A stretch of 64,000 nt of DNA from an uncultured Lentisphaerota bacterium (GCA_900320095.1 ONQZ01000013.1:1-64000), one strand, 5' to 3'. Positions 15,363 to 24,111 are shown, counted from the stretch's first letter. Numbers and translations are program-made. Notes: a model not told the origin generated them from the letters alone.

Positions 15363-15839
15363 ATGATTTTGTACCACGGAAGCAATATGGCTGTTGAAAA
15401 GCCGCGCCTGGTGCCTGCAAAGCGGTTGCTCGACTTCGGGGCGGCGTTTTACCTGACGAGCGACTTCGAACAAGCTCGCAAGTGGGCCATGCACACCGTG
15501 AAGATCCGGGAAACGGGAAGCGCCATTGTCTCGGCTTTCGAGTTCGACGATTCGGCGCTTTCGACTTTGAGAATCCTGAAGTTCGATTCCCCGGATCTTG
15601 AATGGCTTCATTTCGTCGCTGCGAACCGTACCGGGAATGCGGAGAACAACCAGTACGACCTCATTATCGGTCCAGTGGCAAATGACCAGGCGATCCGCAC
15701 CGTCAACGATTATTTGAAAGGCTATTTTTCCGAGGACATCGCAATTCGAATCCTTCAGCCTCAAAAACTGAAAGACCAGTACGCTTTCAAAACGGATGCG
15801 GCTCTGGCTTGTCTGCAATTCCGGGAGGCGATCCGATGA
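15363..15839 (+). CDS. DUF3990 protein (ADP-ribosyltransferase-like)
   Basis: 158 aa. A GGAGG motif lies 10 nt before the ATG. The start ILYHGSNMAVEKP, followed by DFGAAFYLTSDFEQARKWA, is the DUF3990 signature, which resembles the NAD-binding core of ADP-ribosyltransferase-fold proteins (a YHGS strand and an FYLT motif). Later segments YDLIIGPVANDQ and FKTDAALACLQF are typical of the family. It opens a three-gene unit with two small partners, the second start overlapping its stop (ATGA). A toxin role with the small proteins as antitoxins is suspected from this organisation but not demonstrated here. Confidence 0.8.
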   Translation: MILYHGSNMAVEKPRLVPAKRLLDFGAAFYLTSDFEQARKWAMHTVKIRETGSAIVSAFEFDDSALSTLRILKFDSPDLEWLHFVAANRTGNAENNQYDLIIGPVANDQAIRTVNDYLKGYFSEDIAIRILQPQKLKDQYAFKTDAALACLQFREAIR

Positions 15840-16081
15840 AAAAACTCGATCCGGCCATTACGGACTATTACGATACCGAGGTCGTCAGGATGATTTCGGA
15901 GAAGTACGGCTACTCTCCGATGGAGGCGCTGCGCCAGTTCGTATTCTCCCGGACGCATGCGCTGCTTGAGGACGAAGAAACGGGCATGACATCCTTCGGC
16001 GCGGGAGCCGTATTCGAGATATGGGAAGCGGAGAAGATCACAGGAGATCCCGGGAATTCCATCTATATCAGGGGAGAGTGA
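15836..16081 (+). CDS. Small partner protein of the DUF3990 unit
   Basis: 81 aa, acidic. The pattern ITDYYDTEVVRMISEKYGYSPMEALRQF, THALLEDEETGM and FEIWEAEKITGDPGNSIYIRG recurs in small proteins next to DUF3990 and DUF3791 genes. The start overlaps the DUF3990 stop by 4 nt. The predominantly helical, acidic character would suit an antitoxin-like binding partner; that is inference. Confidence 0.7.
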   Translation: MKKLDPAITDYYDTEVVRMISEKYGYSPMEALRQFVFSRTHALLEDEETGMTSFGAGAVFEIWEAEKITGDPGNSIYIRGE

Positions 16082-16083
16082 AA

Positions 16084-16293
16084 ATGACCGAGGAAATGGC
16101 GTTCTTCATTTATCTGCTCGAACACTACGCGGCATATCGCAATGCGGGGACCGGGGACATCCTGAGGGAATGGGACCGGAAGCAGATCACGCAGACGATC
16201 TACGACAACTACTGGGGCTATCATACCGAACGCATCGAAAACGCCTTTGCGGACATCGACAGCAGGCTTCAAACGGGAAAAGCCGCCTGGTGA
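16084..16293 (+). CDS. DUF3791 small protein
   Basis: 69 aa. EEMAFFIYLLEHYAAYRNAGTGDILREWD, then YDNYWGYHTERIENAFADID, fits DUF3791 (membrane-free, helical, with the conserved YHTE replacing LHT). GGGAGAG precedes the ATG and the gap to the previous gene is 2 nt. It closes the three-gene unit. The gene downstream is convergent. Confidence 0.75.
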   Translation: MTEEMAFFIYLLEHYAAYRNAGTGDILREWDRKQITQTIYDNYWGYHTERIENAFADIDSRLQTGKAAW

Positions 16294-16336
16294 CTTTCCT
16301 TCTCACGGCAAAGGATAGCCATACGCGGAAACAGCG

Positions 16337-17413
16337 TCACGGCTGCGGGGCGTTGTCCAGCACCTCGAGCATCTTTTTCGCGTCGGCGTCGCCGTTCTTC
16401 GCCGCCTCGCGGAACCACTTTACGGCTTCCGCCGTGTCTTTCTTCACGCCCCTGCCGTTGTAATAGCAGATGCCGAGGTTGAACTGAGCTTCCGCGTCGC
16501 CCTGTTCGGCGGCCTTGCGGAACCATTGAAACGCCTTGTCATAGTCCTGAGCAGTTCCCTCCCCCTTGCAGTAGCACATGCCGAGCAGAAATTGCGCATC
16601 CGCACGTCCCCGTTCGGCGGCCTTGCGGAACCATTGAAACGCCTCGTTATAGTCCTGAGCGGTCCCTTCGCCCATGTAGCAGCACATGCCGAGCAGGGAT
16701 TGCGCCCTCTCATCGTCCTGTTCGGCGGCCTTGCGAAGCCAGCGGACCGCCTCCGCCTTGTCCTCCGGCACGCCTTGTCCGGAATAATAGCAGGCTCCGA
16801 GATCGGACTGCGCGGAAGCGTACCCCTGCGCCGCAGCCAGCCGGAACCACTTCACGGCTTCCGCGAAGTCCTTTTCCACGCCGATCCCACGGGAATAGCA
16901 GTGCCCCAGATTCCGCTGCGCCACGTCCAGTTGCTGTCCGGCGGCGAAACGGTACCATTTGACCGCTTCGGCGGCATCCTGCGGCACGCCCTCGCCGTAT
17001 TCAAAGCATACCCCGAGATTGTTCTGCGCGCGGGCAACCCCCTGCGCGGCGGCGAGATCGTACCATTTGACCGCCTCTGCGTTGTCCTGCGGCACGCCTT
17101 CGCCTCGGGCATAGGACAATCCGAGTTCATACTGCGCTTCCGCGTGCCCCTGTTCCGCCGCCTTCCGGTACCATGCCGCCATCTCGGATACGTCCTGCCG
17201 CACGCCGTCTCCGATGCAATAGCACTCGCCAAGCCTGTACTGGGCGTCGGCGTCACCGCGTTCGGCGGCCGCGCGGAGCGATACGATGTCCGTTTTCGTC
17301 TCCGCGCTCCCCCTCGGGGCGGGATCCTCCGGGGTCGAACCGCATGCGGCAAACAGGATCCCCGCCGCAATCGCGGCGCAGACCGGGACAAACGTGACGG
17401 TACGATGTTTCAT
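16337..17413 (-). CDS. Sel1-repeat lipoprotein
   Basis: 358 aa from the ATG at 17413 (GAGG before it; an in-frame ATG 72 nt upstream lacks a signal sequence). The lipobox is LFAAC. After residue about 50 come eight full Sel1 repeats of 36 residues (pattern A-x-x-G-x-x-x-A-Q-x-x-L-G-x-x-Y-x-x-G-x-G-V-x-x-D) and a ninth that breaks off. Two neighbouring repeats (around 16520-16720) are nearly identical in DNA, a sign of recent unit duplication. Sel1 proteins are alpha-solenoid scaffolds for protein contacts; a surface or periplasmic adaptor is likely. Confidence 0.9.
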   Translation of the reverse strand: MKHRTVTFVPVCAAIAAGILFAACGSTPEDPAPRGSAETKTDIVSLRAAAERGDADAQYRLGECYCIGDGVRQDVSEMAAWYRKAAEQGHAEAQYELGLSYARGEGVPQDNAEAVKWYDLAAAQGVARAQNNLGVCFEYGEGVPQDAAEAVKWYRFAAGQQLDVAQRNLGHCYSRGIGVEKDFAEAVKWFRLAAAQGYASAQSDLGACYYSGQGVPEDKAEAVRWLRKAAEQDDERAQSLLGMCCYMGEGTAQDYNEAFQWFRKAAERGRADAQFLLGMCYCKGEGTAQDYDKAFQWFRKAAEQGDAEAQFNLGICYYNGRGVKKDTAEAVKWFREAAKNGDADAKKMLEVLDNAPQP

Positions 17414-17463
17414 GGCTACCTCGGAAGCAGTTGTTGTCCGGATTGAGAGATAAATTTGATGAT

Positions 17464-17492
17464 AATATATTACGGCAATCCTCAAAAATCAA
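17464..17492 (-). promoter_or_regulatory. Promoter for the Sel1-repeat lipoprotein
   Basis: Minus strand: TTGATT (17487-17492), 17 nt, TATATT (17464-17469). Confidence 0.7.
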
Positions 17493-17530
17493 GAGGAATT
17501 CCGGTTATAATATAAAGAAATAAGCAATCG

Positions 17531-18031
17531 CTACGCCGCCAGGGCGACCAGGATCGAGAACATCAGCCACGTGCCGAATACGAGGATGTTCAGAATGCGG
17601 AGCCAGAGTTTTTTCTCGTACCGGATGAAGAGGGCCAGCGCGACGCACGTCAGGAAGACGAAGGCTTTCCACGGCAGGATCAGCGCCATCACCAGCCCGA
17701 AACACAGCAGCATCACGCCCGCCGTGACGAGCAGCGTCCAATCCTCGGTGAACATCACCTCGAAGAGGAAGTAAAAGAAGATATACTGGACGAGCACCGG
17801 CACATCCCGGTGCAGTTCTAGTCCGACCGACAGCAGCAGGCCCGCCAGGATCAGGATCAGAATCCCCTTGATGATGTTCCGGTGGAGTTTCCGGCGCTTG
17901 CGCATCTCGTTCCGCTGCGCCTCGTTCAGCTGCGGCTCGTCAGTCTCCTGCACGGAAAGGTCGTGCCCCGGGATGTACTCGGAGATGTCAAGTCCCGGTT
18001 CGGACGTGGTCGTTTCTTCCCGGTCGTGCAT
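17531..18031 (-). CDS. Small multi-pass membrane protein at the end of the thi operon
   Basis: 166 aa. The ATG at 18031 is chosen because GAAAGGA lies upstream; longer frames run back into thiD. The N-terminal 60 residues are acidic then basic (MRKRRKLHR), followed by four hydrophobic segments at about 56-76, 81-100, 104-135 and 145-164. No family recognised. It lies 37 nt after thiD on the same strand. Position suggests a link to thiamine or its precursors, for example transport, but nothing in the sequence shows that. Confidence 0.65.
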   Translation of the reverse strand: MHDREETTTSEPGLDISEYIPGHDLSVQETDEPQLNEAQRNEMRKRRKLHRNIIKGILILILAGLLLSVGLELHRDVPVLVQYIFFYFLFEVMFTEDWTLLVTAGVMLLCFGLVMALILPWKAFVFLTCVALALFIRYEKKLWLRILNILVFGTWLMFSILVALAA

Positions 18032-18068
18032 GAGATGTTTCCTTTCGTTGCGGAGCGTTTTCAGGGGG

Positions 18069-18842
18069 TCAGCGGAAATCGACGGGGCTGTTGCCGTATC
18101 CGAGCGAAAGCCTGCGTTCAAGGGCGTCGGAGAGGCGTTCCTTGGCGCGTCGGATGCTTTCGAGCATGGGCAGCCCGGACGCCAGGCCGCACGCGATGGA
18201 GCTGGACAGCAGGCAGCCCGTGCCGTGGTTGCCGCACGGCGGCGCGACGCGGGTCGGAAGCCAAACGCCTTCGCCATCGAGCGGCAGGAAATAATCGTCG
18301 AACGAACCGTCGGAGCGGTGTCCGCCTTTCAGCAAAACTGAGGTGTGAAAACGTTTCACAAGCTCGTTCGCGGTAGATTCGATTCCGGCAGGCGTGGCAA
18401 GCTCCGCCGGATCGCGACCGAGGAGCTTTGCGGCTTCCGGCAGGTTCGGCGTGAGGAGCGACACGACTGGCGCAAGGAGTTCGACTGCTTCGACCGTGCC
18501 GAGCGTTGCGCCGCTGGTGGACGCGAGGACGGGATCGAACACGACGTTCGCCGCGTTGAATTTCCGCAGGAGTTCAGCGGTCACGCGGGCGTGCTCCGCG
18601 CCGGGCATCGCGCCGATCTTCACCGCGTCCGGGGGAATGTCGGACAGTACGGCACGGAGCTGCTGCTCCAGAAACTCCTGTTCAAGAACCAGTACCCCGG
18701 TCACGCCCAGCGTGTTCTGCACGGTAAGCGCGGTCGGCACGGCCATCCCGTACAGGCCATGCGCTGTGATGGCGCGCAGGTCAGCCTGGATCCCGGCTCC
18801 GCCGCTCGGGTCGGATGCCGCTATGCTCAGCACGACTTTCAT
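18069..18842 (-). CDS. thiD: Hydroxymethylpyrimidine/phosphomethylpyrimidine kinase
   Basis: 257 aa, normal length. SIAASDPSGGAGIQADLRAI is the substrate-binding start of ThiD; LKGGHRSDG and PCGNHGTGCLLSSSIAC form the ATP/anion-hole region of the ribokinase fold. It phosphorylates HMP and HMP-P to HMP-PP for ThiE. The start overlaps the thiE-HAD stop by 4 nt (ATGA). Confidence 0.93.
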   Translation of the reverse strand: MKVVLSIAASDPSGGAGIQADLRAITAHGLYGMAVPTALTVQNTLGVTGVLVLEQEFLEQQLRAVLSDIPPDAVKIGAMPGAEHARVTAELLRKFNAANVVFDPVLASTSGATLGTVEAVELLAPVVSLLTPNLPEAAKLLGRDPAELATPAGIESTANELVKRFHTSVLLKGGHRSDGSFDDYFLPLDGEGVWLPTRVAPPCGNHGTGCLLSSSIACGLASGLPMLESIRRAKERLSDALERRLSLGYGNSPVDFR

Positions 18843-20107
18843 GATTTAAACCACTCGTCAAGGCGGTTCAGCACGCGGTCCGCACTCGTGAACTCTGCAC
18901 CGGAGAAGAACATGTCCGGCACGCCCGCCGTGCGGAGTCCGCACGAATGCGCGGTTTCGATACAAAACGGCGCATCGTCGAAGAGCCAGGTATCGCGCCT
19001 GCGCGTGCCGAGGCGTTCGAGCGCGATCCAGTAGAACGCCGGATCCTTCTTGTCGAGGCCGGTCTCGCCGGTCGTGATGATGTCGACGAAGAGGTCGAGC
19101 AAATCGTGTTTAGCGAGAATGGCTTCGACCGCCTTGCGGTCGCTGGCGGTGCCGATGACCATGCGGAATCCGCGCCGTGCGGCTTCGCGCAGGAATTCCT
19201 CCGCGCCGGGTTTGAGCTGACACGCCATGTAACGCGCATTGAGCAGGTCAAGCAGCCCCTGTAACGTTTCCTCCGGTGTGAGCTTCAGTCCGTATTCCTG
19301 CTGAAGATACGCCGCACCGGTGACCAGGTCGGCGCAGTTCGCGAGTTTGTCGTCCAGGTCGGATTTCGGTTCCGCGCCGTTCGCGCGAAGGAAATCCTGC
19401 GCGAGCCCGAGCCAGACCTGCATGGAGTCGAGCACGGTCCCGTCGAAATCCAGGATCATGCCGGTCTCGTCCAGGAGAGTGAAATCCGCGCGGTCCACAA
19501 GCGATTTGAGCTCACGAGCCGCCGCTTTCACGTCCGGAGCGCCGAAGACGGCGGACACGACCGAGACGCCCGCGATGCCGCTGTGTTCGAGCTGGAGCAG
19601 GTTGCCCGCGTGGATGCCGCCGATGGCGACCGCGGGGATGTCCACCGCGCCGCAGATACCCCGGAGCGCGGTATGCGTCACGCATGTCGCATCGAGCTTG
19701 GTCGAGGTCGGAAAAACCGCGCCGACGCCGATGTAGTCCGCGCCGTCCTGTTCGGCCTTGAGCGCCTCCGCCACGGTGGCGGCGGAAACGCCTAAAATGG
19801 CGTCGGGACCGAGCGCGCGCCGTGCCTCGCGGGCGGCGGTATCGCTCTGTCCCACATGCAGGCCGTCCGCGCCGATCGCCAGCGCGAGCTCGAGCGAATC
19901 GTTCACGATGAACGGCACGCCGAACTCGCGGCAGAGCGCCTGAATCGCCAGCGCATCGGCTTTGGCGGCCTCGAAGGACGCGCCTTTCGCGCGGTGCTGG
20001 ATGCAGGTCGCGCCGCCCTCGAGCGCGAGGCGGACGCGTTCGACGAGGTTCGGGCCGTCGTCGGTGATGGCGTACAGTTTGAGGTAATCATGCCTGGCGG
20101 ACTTCAT
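18839..20107 (-). CDS. thiE: Thiamine-phosphate synthase fused to a HAD phosphatase
   Basis: 422 aa, about twice a normal ThiE. Residues 1-205 are ThiE: LYAITDDG, QHRAKGAS, HVGQSDTAAREAR, GVGAVFPTSTK and AIGGIHAGN, joining HMP-PP and thiazole phosphate to thiamine phosphate. From about 215 a HAD hydrolase follows: motif I DFDGTVLDS, a helical cap, motif II/III region GTASDRKAVEAIL and motif IV FDDAPFCIETA. The start at 20107 (MKSARHDYLK) overlaps thiM by 20 nt and has AAAGG upstream. The fused phosphatase could release thiamine from thiamine phosphate or act on a by-product; both are inference. The gene symbol refers to the N-terminal half. Confidence 0.9.
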   Translation of the reverse strand: MKSARHDYLKLYAITDDGPNLVERVRLALEGGATCIQHRAKGASFEAAKADALAIQALCREFGVPFIVNDSLELALAIGADGLHVGQSDTAAREARRALGPDAILGVSAATVAEALKAEQDGADYIGVGAVFPTSTKLDATCVTHTALRGICGAVDIPAVAIGGIHAGNLLQLEHSGIAGVSVVSAVFGAPDVKAAARELKSLVDRADFTLLDETGMILDFDGTVLDSMQVWLGLAQDFLRANGAEPKSDLDDKLANCADLVTGAAYLQQEYGLKLTPEETLQGLLDLLNARYMACQLKPGAEEFLREAARRGFRMVIGTASDRKAVEAILAKHDLLDLFVDIITTGETGLDKKDPAFYWIALERLGTRRRDTWLFDDAPFCIETAHSCGLRTAGVPDMFFSGAEFTSADRVLNRLDEWFKS

Positions 20108-20915
20108 AATCGAGCCTTTCATGGAGCGCGGTCACGTCGAGGTTGCCGACGGCATCGAAGAGGCGCACGGCGAACGTGCCGCATCCTTCGCCCGGCTTCA
20201 GGGATTCGTATGCGATTTGTCCGCAAACGCCGTAGGCGGCGAGCGCGGCGGCGACCGCCTCGAACAGGAATTTCGGTTCGGCTCCGGCATAGGCCGCGGC
20301 CAGGGCGGACAACATGCAGCCGGACCCGGTGACCTTCGTCATGATCTCGTGGCCGCCGCGGATGACCGCGACGCGTCCGTCCGTGCCGCCGACGAGGTCG
20401 ATCGCGCCGGTCACCGCCATCACGCAGTTGTACTTGGCGGCAAGCGCGCGGACGTCCTCCACGGCACGGTCGAGCGTTTCCTCCGTGATCGCGTCGTCAG
20501 CCGCGGCGTCGACGCCGCGCGTGGCGCTTTTCAAGCCGAGCAGGGCGTTCGCCTCGGAACGGTTGCAGCGCACCACGGAGACGCCGCGTTTCAGGATTTC
20601 GTGCGAGAGTTCATCGCGGGACGGCGCACAGCCCGTGCCGACCGGGTCGAGCAGGATCGGGATGCCGCGACGGAGCGCGACTTCCTGCGCGCCGCGGATG
20701 GCGTCGCGGAAGGTCGGCGTGAACGTGCCGATGTTGATGGAAAGGGCGTCGGCCACCTCCGTGAACTCGACCGCGCCGACCGGATCGTCCGCCATGACGG
20801 GCGAAGCTCCGGCGGCGAGCAGCATGTTCGCACAGCCGTTCGTGGTGACGACGTTCGCGAAGCACTCGACGAGCGGGTGTTTCTCGCGAACCTTTGAAAA
20901 ACAGCGGATCAGCAT
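20088..20915 (-). CDS. thiM: Hydroxyethylthiazole kinase
   Basis: 275 aa. The ATG at 20915 has GAGGTG 6 nt upstream; a GTG 9 nt earlier is less likely. NVVTTNGCANMLLAAGASP (usual N-terminal fingerprint), DPVGTGCAPSR and VTGSGCMLSALAAAY mark ThiM. It phosphorylates thiazole alcohol, a salvage route. No thiG, thiS or thiH is seen in this operon, which fits thiazole salvage with de novo pyrimidine synthesis, although these genes could be elsewhere. Confidence 0.93.
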   Translation of the reverse strand: MLIRCFSKVREKHPLVECFANVVTTNGCANMLLAAGASPVMADDPVGAVEFTEVADALSINIGTFTPTFRDAIRGAQEVALRRGIPILLDPVGTGCAPSRDELSHEILKRGVSVVRCNRSEANALLGLKSATRGVDAAADDAITEETLDRAVEDVRALAAKYNCVMAVTGAIDLVGGTDGRVAVIRGGHEIMTKVTGSGCMLSALAAAYAGAEPKFLFEAVAAALAAYGVCGQIAYESLKPGEGCGTFAVRLFDAVGNLDVTALHERLDYEVRQA

Positions 20916-20925
20916 AGATTTCACC

Positions 20926-22233
20926 TCATTTATTCATTTCTTTGAGCTTATTCGAGAGGCGGACGGAGCAAAAATCCGGGCCGCACATCGTGCAGTATTT
21001 GCCGGACGCGGCGTCCTCGGCGCAATGGCTTTCCTGAAGCGCGGCGCGGCGGTATTCGCGGGCGCGGTCCGGGTCGAGCGCAAAACTGAACTGACGTTCC
21101 CAGTCGAAATCCGCGCGGGCGTCGGAAATGGCATTGTCGCGTTCCTGCGCATGGGGCCTGCCGAGCGCGACGTCGGCGGCATGGGCGGCGATTTTGAACG
21201 CCACGACGCCGCGGCGCACGTCCTCGTTGTCCGGGAGCCCGAGGTGTTCCTTCGGGGTCACGTAGCACAGCATGGCGGCGCCCCAGTATGCGCCGGCGAG
21301 GCCGCCCATCGCGGCGACCATGTGGTCGTAGCCGGGGGCGCAGTCGGTGACGACCGGGCCGAGGATGTAGAACGGCGCGTTGCCGCAGACCTGCTGCTCG
21401 CGCTTCATGTTCATCTCGATCTGGTTGAACGGCACGTGACCGGGGCCCTCGACCATCGCCTGGACGTTCGCGGCGCGGCAGCGCTGCACCAGCTCGCCGA
21501 TCACGTCGAGTTCGCCGAACTGCGCTTCGTCGGAAGCGTCGGCGATGCAGCCGGGCCGGAGCCCGTCGCCGAGGGAGAGCGTCACCTCGTAGTCGCGGCA
21601 TATCTTCAGGATGTCGTCGAACGCGTCGTAGAACGGGTTTTCCATCTTGTGGTCGCCGATCCAGGCGGCGATGAGCGCGCCGCCGCGGCTCACGATGCCG
21701 AGCTTGCGTTTCAGCGCCGCGGGGATGTGCTTCGCGAGCAGCCCGGCGTGGATGGTCATGTAGTCGACGCCCTGTTTCGCCTGGTCCTCGACGACCTCAA
21801 GAATGGTGTCGCGGTCGAACTTGTCGGCGCCCGCGCGTGCGGCGATCTCGTAGACCGGCACGGTACCGACCGGGATCGGGGACAGCTTGATGAGCTCCTT
21901 GCGGAAGAGCGCCAGGTCGCCGCGCGTACTGAGGTCCATGATGGTGTCCGCGCCGTATTTGAGGGAGGTCTCGAGCTTCTCGAACTCGAACTTCGGGCAG
22001 CTGGACGTCTGGGAGTTTCCGATGTTGGAATTGATCTTGGTGCGCAGGGCGCGGCCGATGCCCATCGGCTTCAGGCTGGTGTGGTTCACGTTCGCGGGGA
22101 TCACGATCGTGCCGGCGGCGACGCCGTCGCGGATGAACTCCGGCGAAAGGTATTCCGAGGCGGCCACAGCCGCCATTTCGGGGGTCACGACGCCCTGTTT
22201 CGCGGCATCCATCTGGGTCCTGTCTGCTTTCAT
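20926..22233 (-). CDS. thiC: Phosphomethylpyrimidine synthase ThiC
   Basis: 435 aa, the length of the shorter bacterial form. The start at 22233 has AAGGAGT 6 nt upstream; a longer frame runs into the riboswitch. NVNHTSLKPMGIGRALRTKINSN..., MVEGPGHVPFNQIEMN and the C-terminal radical-SAM cluster motif CTMCGPDFC (CX2CX4C) are diagnostic. It rearranges aminoimidazole ribotide to HMP-P. It is the first gene of the thi operon, behind a TPP riboswitch. Confidence 0.97.
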   Translation of the reverse strand: MKADRTQMDAAKQGVVTPEMAAVAASEYLSPEFIRDGVAAGTIVIPANVNHTSLKPMGIGRALRTKINSNIGNSQTSSCPKFEFEKLETSLKYGADTIMDLSTRGDLALFRKELIKLSPIPVGTVPVYEIAARAGADKFDRDTILEVVEDQAKQGVDYMTIHAGLLAKHIPAALKRKLGIVSRGGALIAAWIGDHKMENPFYDAFDDILKICRDYEVTLSLGDGLRPGCIADASDEAQFGELDVIGELVQRCRAANVQAMVEGPGHVPFNQIEMNMKREQQVCGNAPFYILGPVVTDCAPGYDHMVAAMGGLAGAYWGAAMLCYVTPKEHLGLPDNEDVRRGVVAFKIAAHAADVALGRPHAQERDNAISDARADFDWERQFSFALDPDRAREYRRAALQESHCAEDAASGKYCTMCGPDFCSVRLSNKLKEMNK

Positions 22234-22278
22234 GCTTGACTCCTTGTCGTTGTTGAGCAGGAAAGCATCCTTCGGCAA

Positions 22279-22388
22279 ATCCCTTCGCCGGCATGATCCG
22301 GATCAGGTCTCATGCGCCGCGTCCGGCGCATACGGGTCGAAGCCCTACGGCTTCCTCTCAGCCCGCCTCGGCGGACTCCCCTGCTCAG
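22279..22388 (-). promoter_or_regulatory. TPP riboswitch (THI element)
   Basis: On the minus strand the conserved blocks are in order: GGGGAGTCC near 22380, GGCTGAGAGG near 22355, then ACCTGATCCGGATCATG and CCGGCGAAGGGA at 22280-22308. These are the pyrimidine and pyrophosphate sensor arms. It ends about 45 nt before the thiC start, so translational or short-range transcriptional control is expected. A TATAAC-like -10 lies just upstream of it near 22391. Confidence 0.93.
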
Positions 22389-22413
22389 GTGTTATATTAT
22401 TGTCTGGTTAAGT

Positions 22414-24111
22414 TCAGTTTGCGATCGAGTCGGTCGACTCCTTCTGACGTTTCTGGAAAGTGCCCGGCTGCGGATAGAGAAGGCGTTCGTCGAGCGCGAA
22501 GATCCAGCCTTCCTCCTCGCCGGGTTCGAGGAACGACTGGACGATCTTCCAGCCGTGGTCGTAGAGGTAGGACGCCTGGGAAATGCGCGGCCAGAGCAAC
22601 ACGGCGTACTTCGAGCCGAACGCCTTGTAGACGTCCTCCGGGTACGGGTCGCCGCCGAGTCCGGGCGTGGTCGAGGTCAGCAGCAGCGTGCGGCGCGGGT
22701 CTTTCGAATACGAGAACATCGGGTCCATGCCCCACTGCCATAAATGGTCATGGTCGTTGTAGAAGAGCGCCGGGAAATCGCTCCAGTCCAGATTGACGAC
22801 CGGACGCCCCTCGGGCACGTGTTCCTTCAGGAACGCGACGATCTTCGGCAGCGGCTGGACCAGCACCTGCGGACACTCCTTGGCGAAGTAATGCGAGGAG
22901 TAAATCCCCAGGCCGACCGACAACGCCGCCAGCAGGCCCGGAACGCCCCATTTGTATTTGCTCAGCGGCAGACGGACCCCTTCGCGCGTCATGTGTTCCA
23001 GCAGGAGCAGGAACGCGATCGCCACGAACGGACCGGCGTACTCCACGGTTCGCACCGCCACGAAGATGCCGGCGGTAAATCCGCCCGCGAGCACCGTGAC
23101 CGCGACGACGTTCGGGTCGGTCTTCCACAGGCCCCTGCGTTCGACCAGACGGACGAACATCATCAGGATGCACCATGCCATGAGGTAGAGCGGAAGAACG
23201 GTCCGGTTGAACCCGAAGCGCGGCGGCAGCATTTCCGTGGGCTTCGAGAGGCGGACGCCCGCCATCATGGGCGCGATCAGGGCATCCCACGACTGGACTT
23301 TCCAAATGAAGAACGAATTCGGGAACTGCGGATGAAGGGCAAGGCCGAGCAGGACGCCGCCGAGTGACAGCACCGGCAGCCACAGTTCGCGCCGGCCGCC
23401 GCTTTTCAGCCGCGACACGGCGAAGACCAGCGGGATAACCACGATGAAGTGCGGATTCGAATAGCTCCACGCGAAGCAGAACGACAGGATGCCGACCACA
23501 GCCAGACGGAACCGGAACGAGCCTTTCGCCAGCAGCCCGGTCGTGAACGTCAGAAACGCGATCGACAGGATGTGCGGACGCAGCACGGACAGGCGGAACG
23601 TGTAGTTCGGCACGATGACCGAAAAGAGCGGCGCGCCGAGCAGCAGGTAGAGCGGACGCACCCCGAGGCGCCGGGACGCGAAAACACAGCCCAGGATCGC
23701 GAGGGCGGAATAGAACAGCGCGGCGACGTGGAACGGCGGATTCAGGGACGCGCCGAACGCCTTCTCGACCGTGAAGATCACGTTGATCCCGGCGTGGTAC
23801 AGCAGCTCCTTGTCCGCGAAACGTTCCTTCCATACGGACATCTGCGTCCACGGGAACTCCTTCGCGGCATACACCTTCGGCCCGAGCTGCGCCATCATCG
23901 CGTGGTACAGCGCGTCCTGCGAATTCTCGCCGCCTTTAATCACGCACACGCGAAGCGCGCCCAGCCACACGAGCGGGATCAGGAACGCGAACACGAGCAT
24001 GATCCGGCCGGAGCGGCCGAGCCCGGAACGCGGACGCGCGGCAACCTCCGGGGCCTGAACTCCGGTCCGCGGCGTCTCTTCCGTCTGTGTCTGAAGCGTG
24101 TCCTGTTCCAT
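22414..24111 (-). CDS. Multi-pass membrane protein, GT-C glycosyltransferase-like
   Basis: 565 aa from the ATG at 24111 (AAGG upstream). About 50 soluble residues precede the first membrane helix (residues about 54-73); roughly ten helices follow to about 420, then a soluble domain of about 140 residues with VVNLDWSDFPALFYND and YPEDVYKAFGSKYAVLLWP. The layout, with an acidic loop after the first helix, matches polyprenyl-sugar-dependent GT-C transferases and related exported-glycan enzymes, but no catalytic motif is certain. It has its own promoter and is divergent from the histidine kinase. Confidence 0.7.
   Translation of the reverse strand: MEQDTLQTQTEETPRTGVQAPEVAARPRSGLGRSGRIMLVFAFLIPLVWLGALRVCVIKGGENSQDALYHAMMAQLGPKVYAAKEFPWTQMSVWKERFADKELLYHAGINVIFTVEKAFGASLNPPFHVAALFYSALAILGCVFASRRLGVRPLYLLLGAPLFSVIVPNYTFRLSVLRPHILSIAFLTFTTGLLAKGSFRFRLAVVGILSFCFAWSYSNPHFIVVIPLVFAVSRLKSGGRRELWLPVLSLGGVLLGLALHPQFPNSFFIWKVQSWDALIAPMMAGVRLSKPTEMLPPRFGFNRTVLPLYLMAWCILMMFVRLVERRGLWKTDPNVVAVTVLAGGFTAGIFVAVRTVEYAGPFVAIAFLLLLEHMTREGVRLPLSKYKWGVPGLLAALSVGLGIYSSHYFAKECPQVLVQPLPKIVAFLKEHVPEGRPVVNLDWSDFPALFYNDHDHLWQWGMDPMFSYSKDPRRTLLLTSTTPGLGGDPYPEDVYKAFGSKYAVLLWPRISQASYLYDHGWKIVQSFLEPGEEEGWIFALDERLLYPQPGTFQKRQKESTDSIAN

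Noticed and set aside
16337-17300. Periodic repeats considered as non-coding satellite
   Set aside because: They are in-frame Sel1 repeats of 36 residues.
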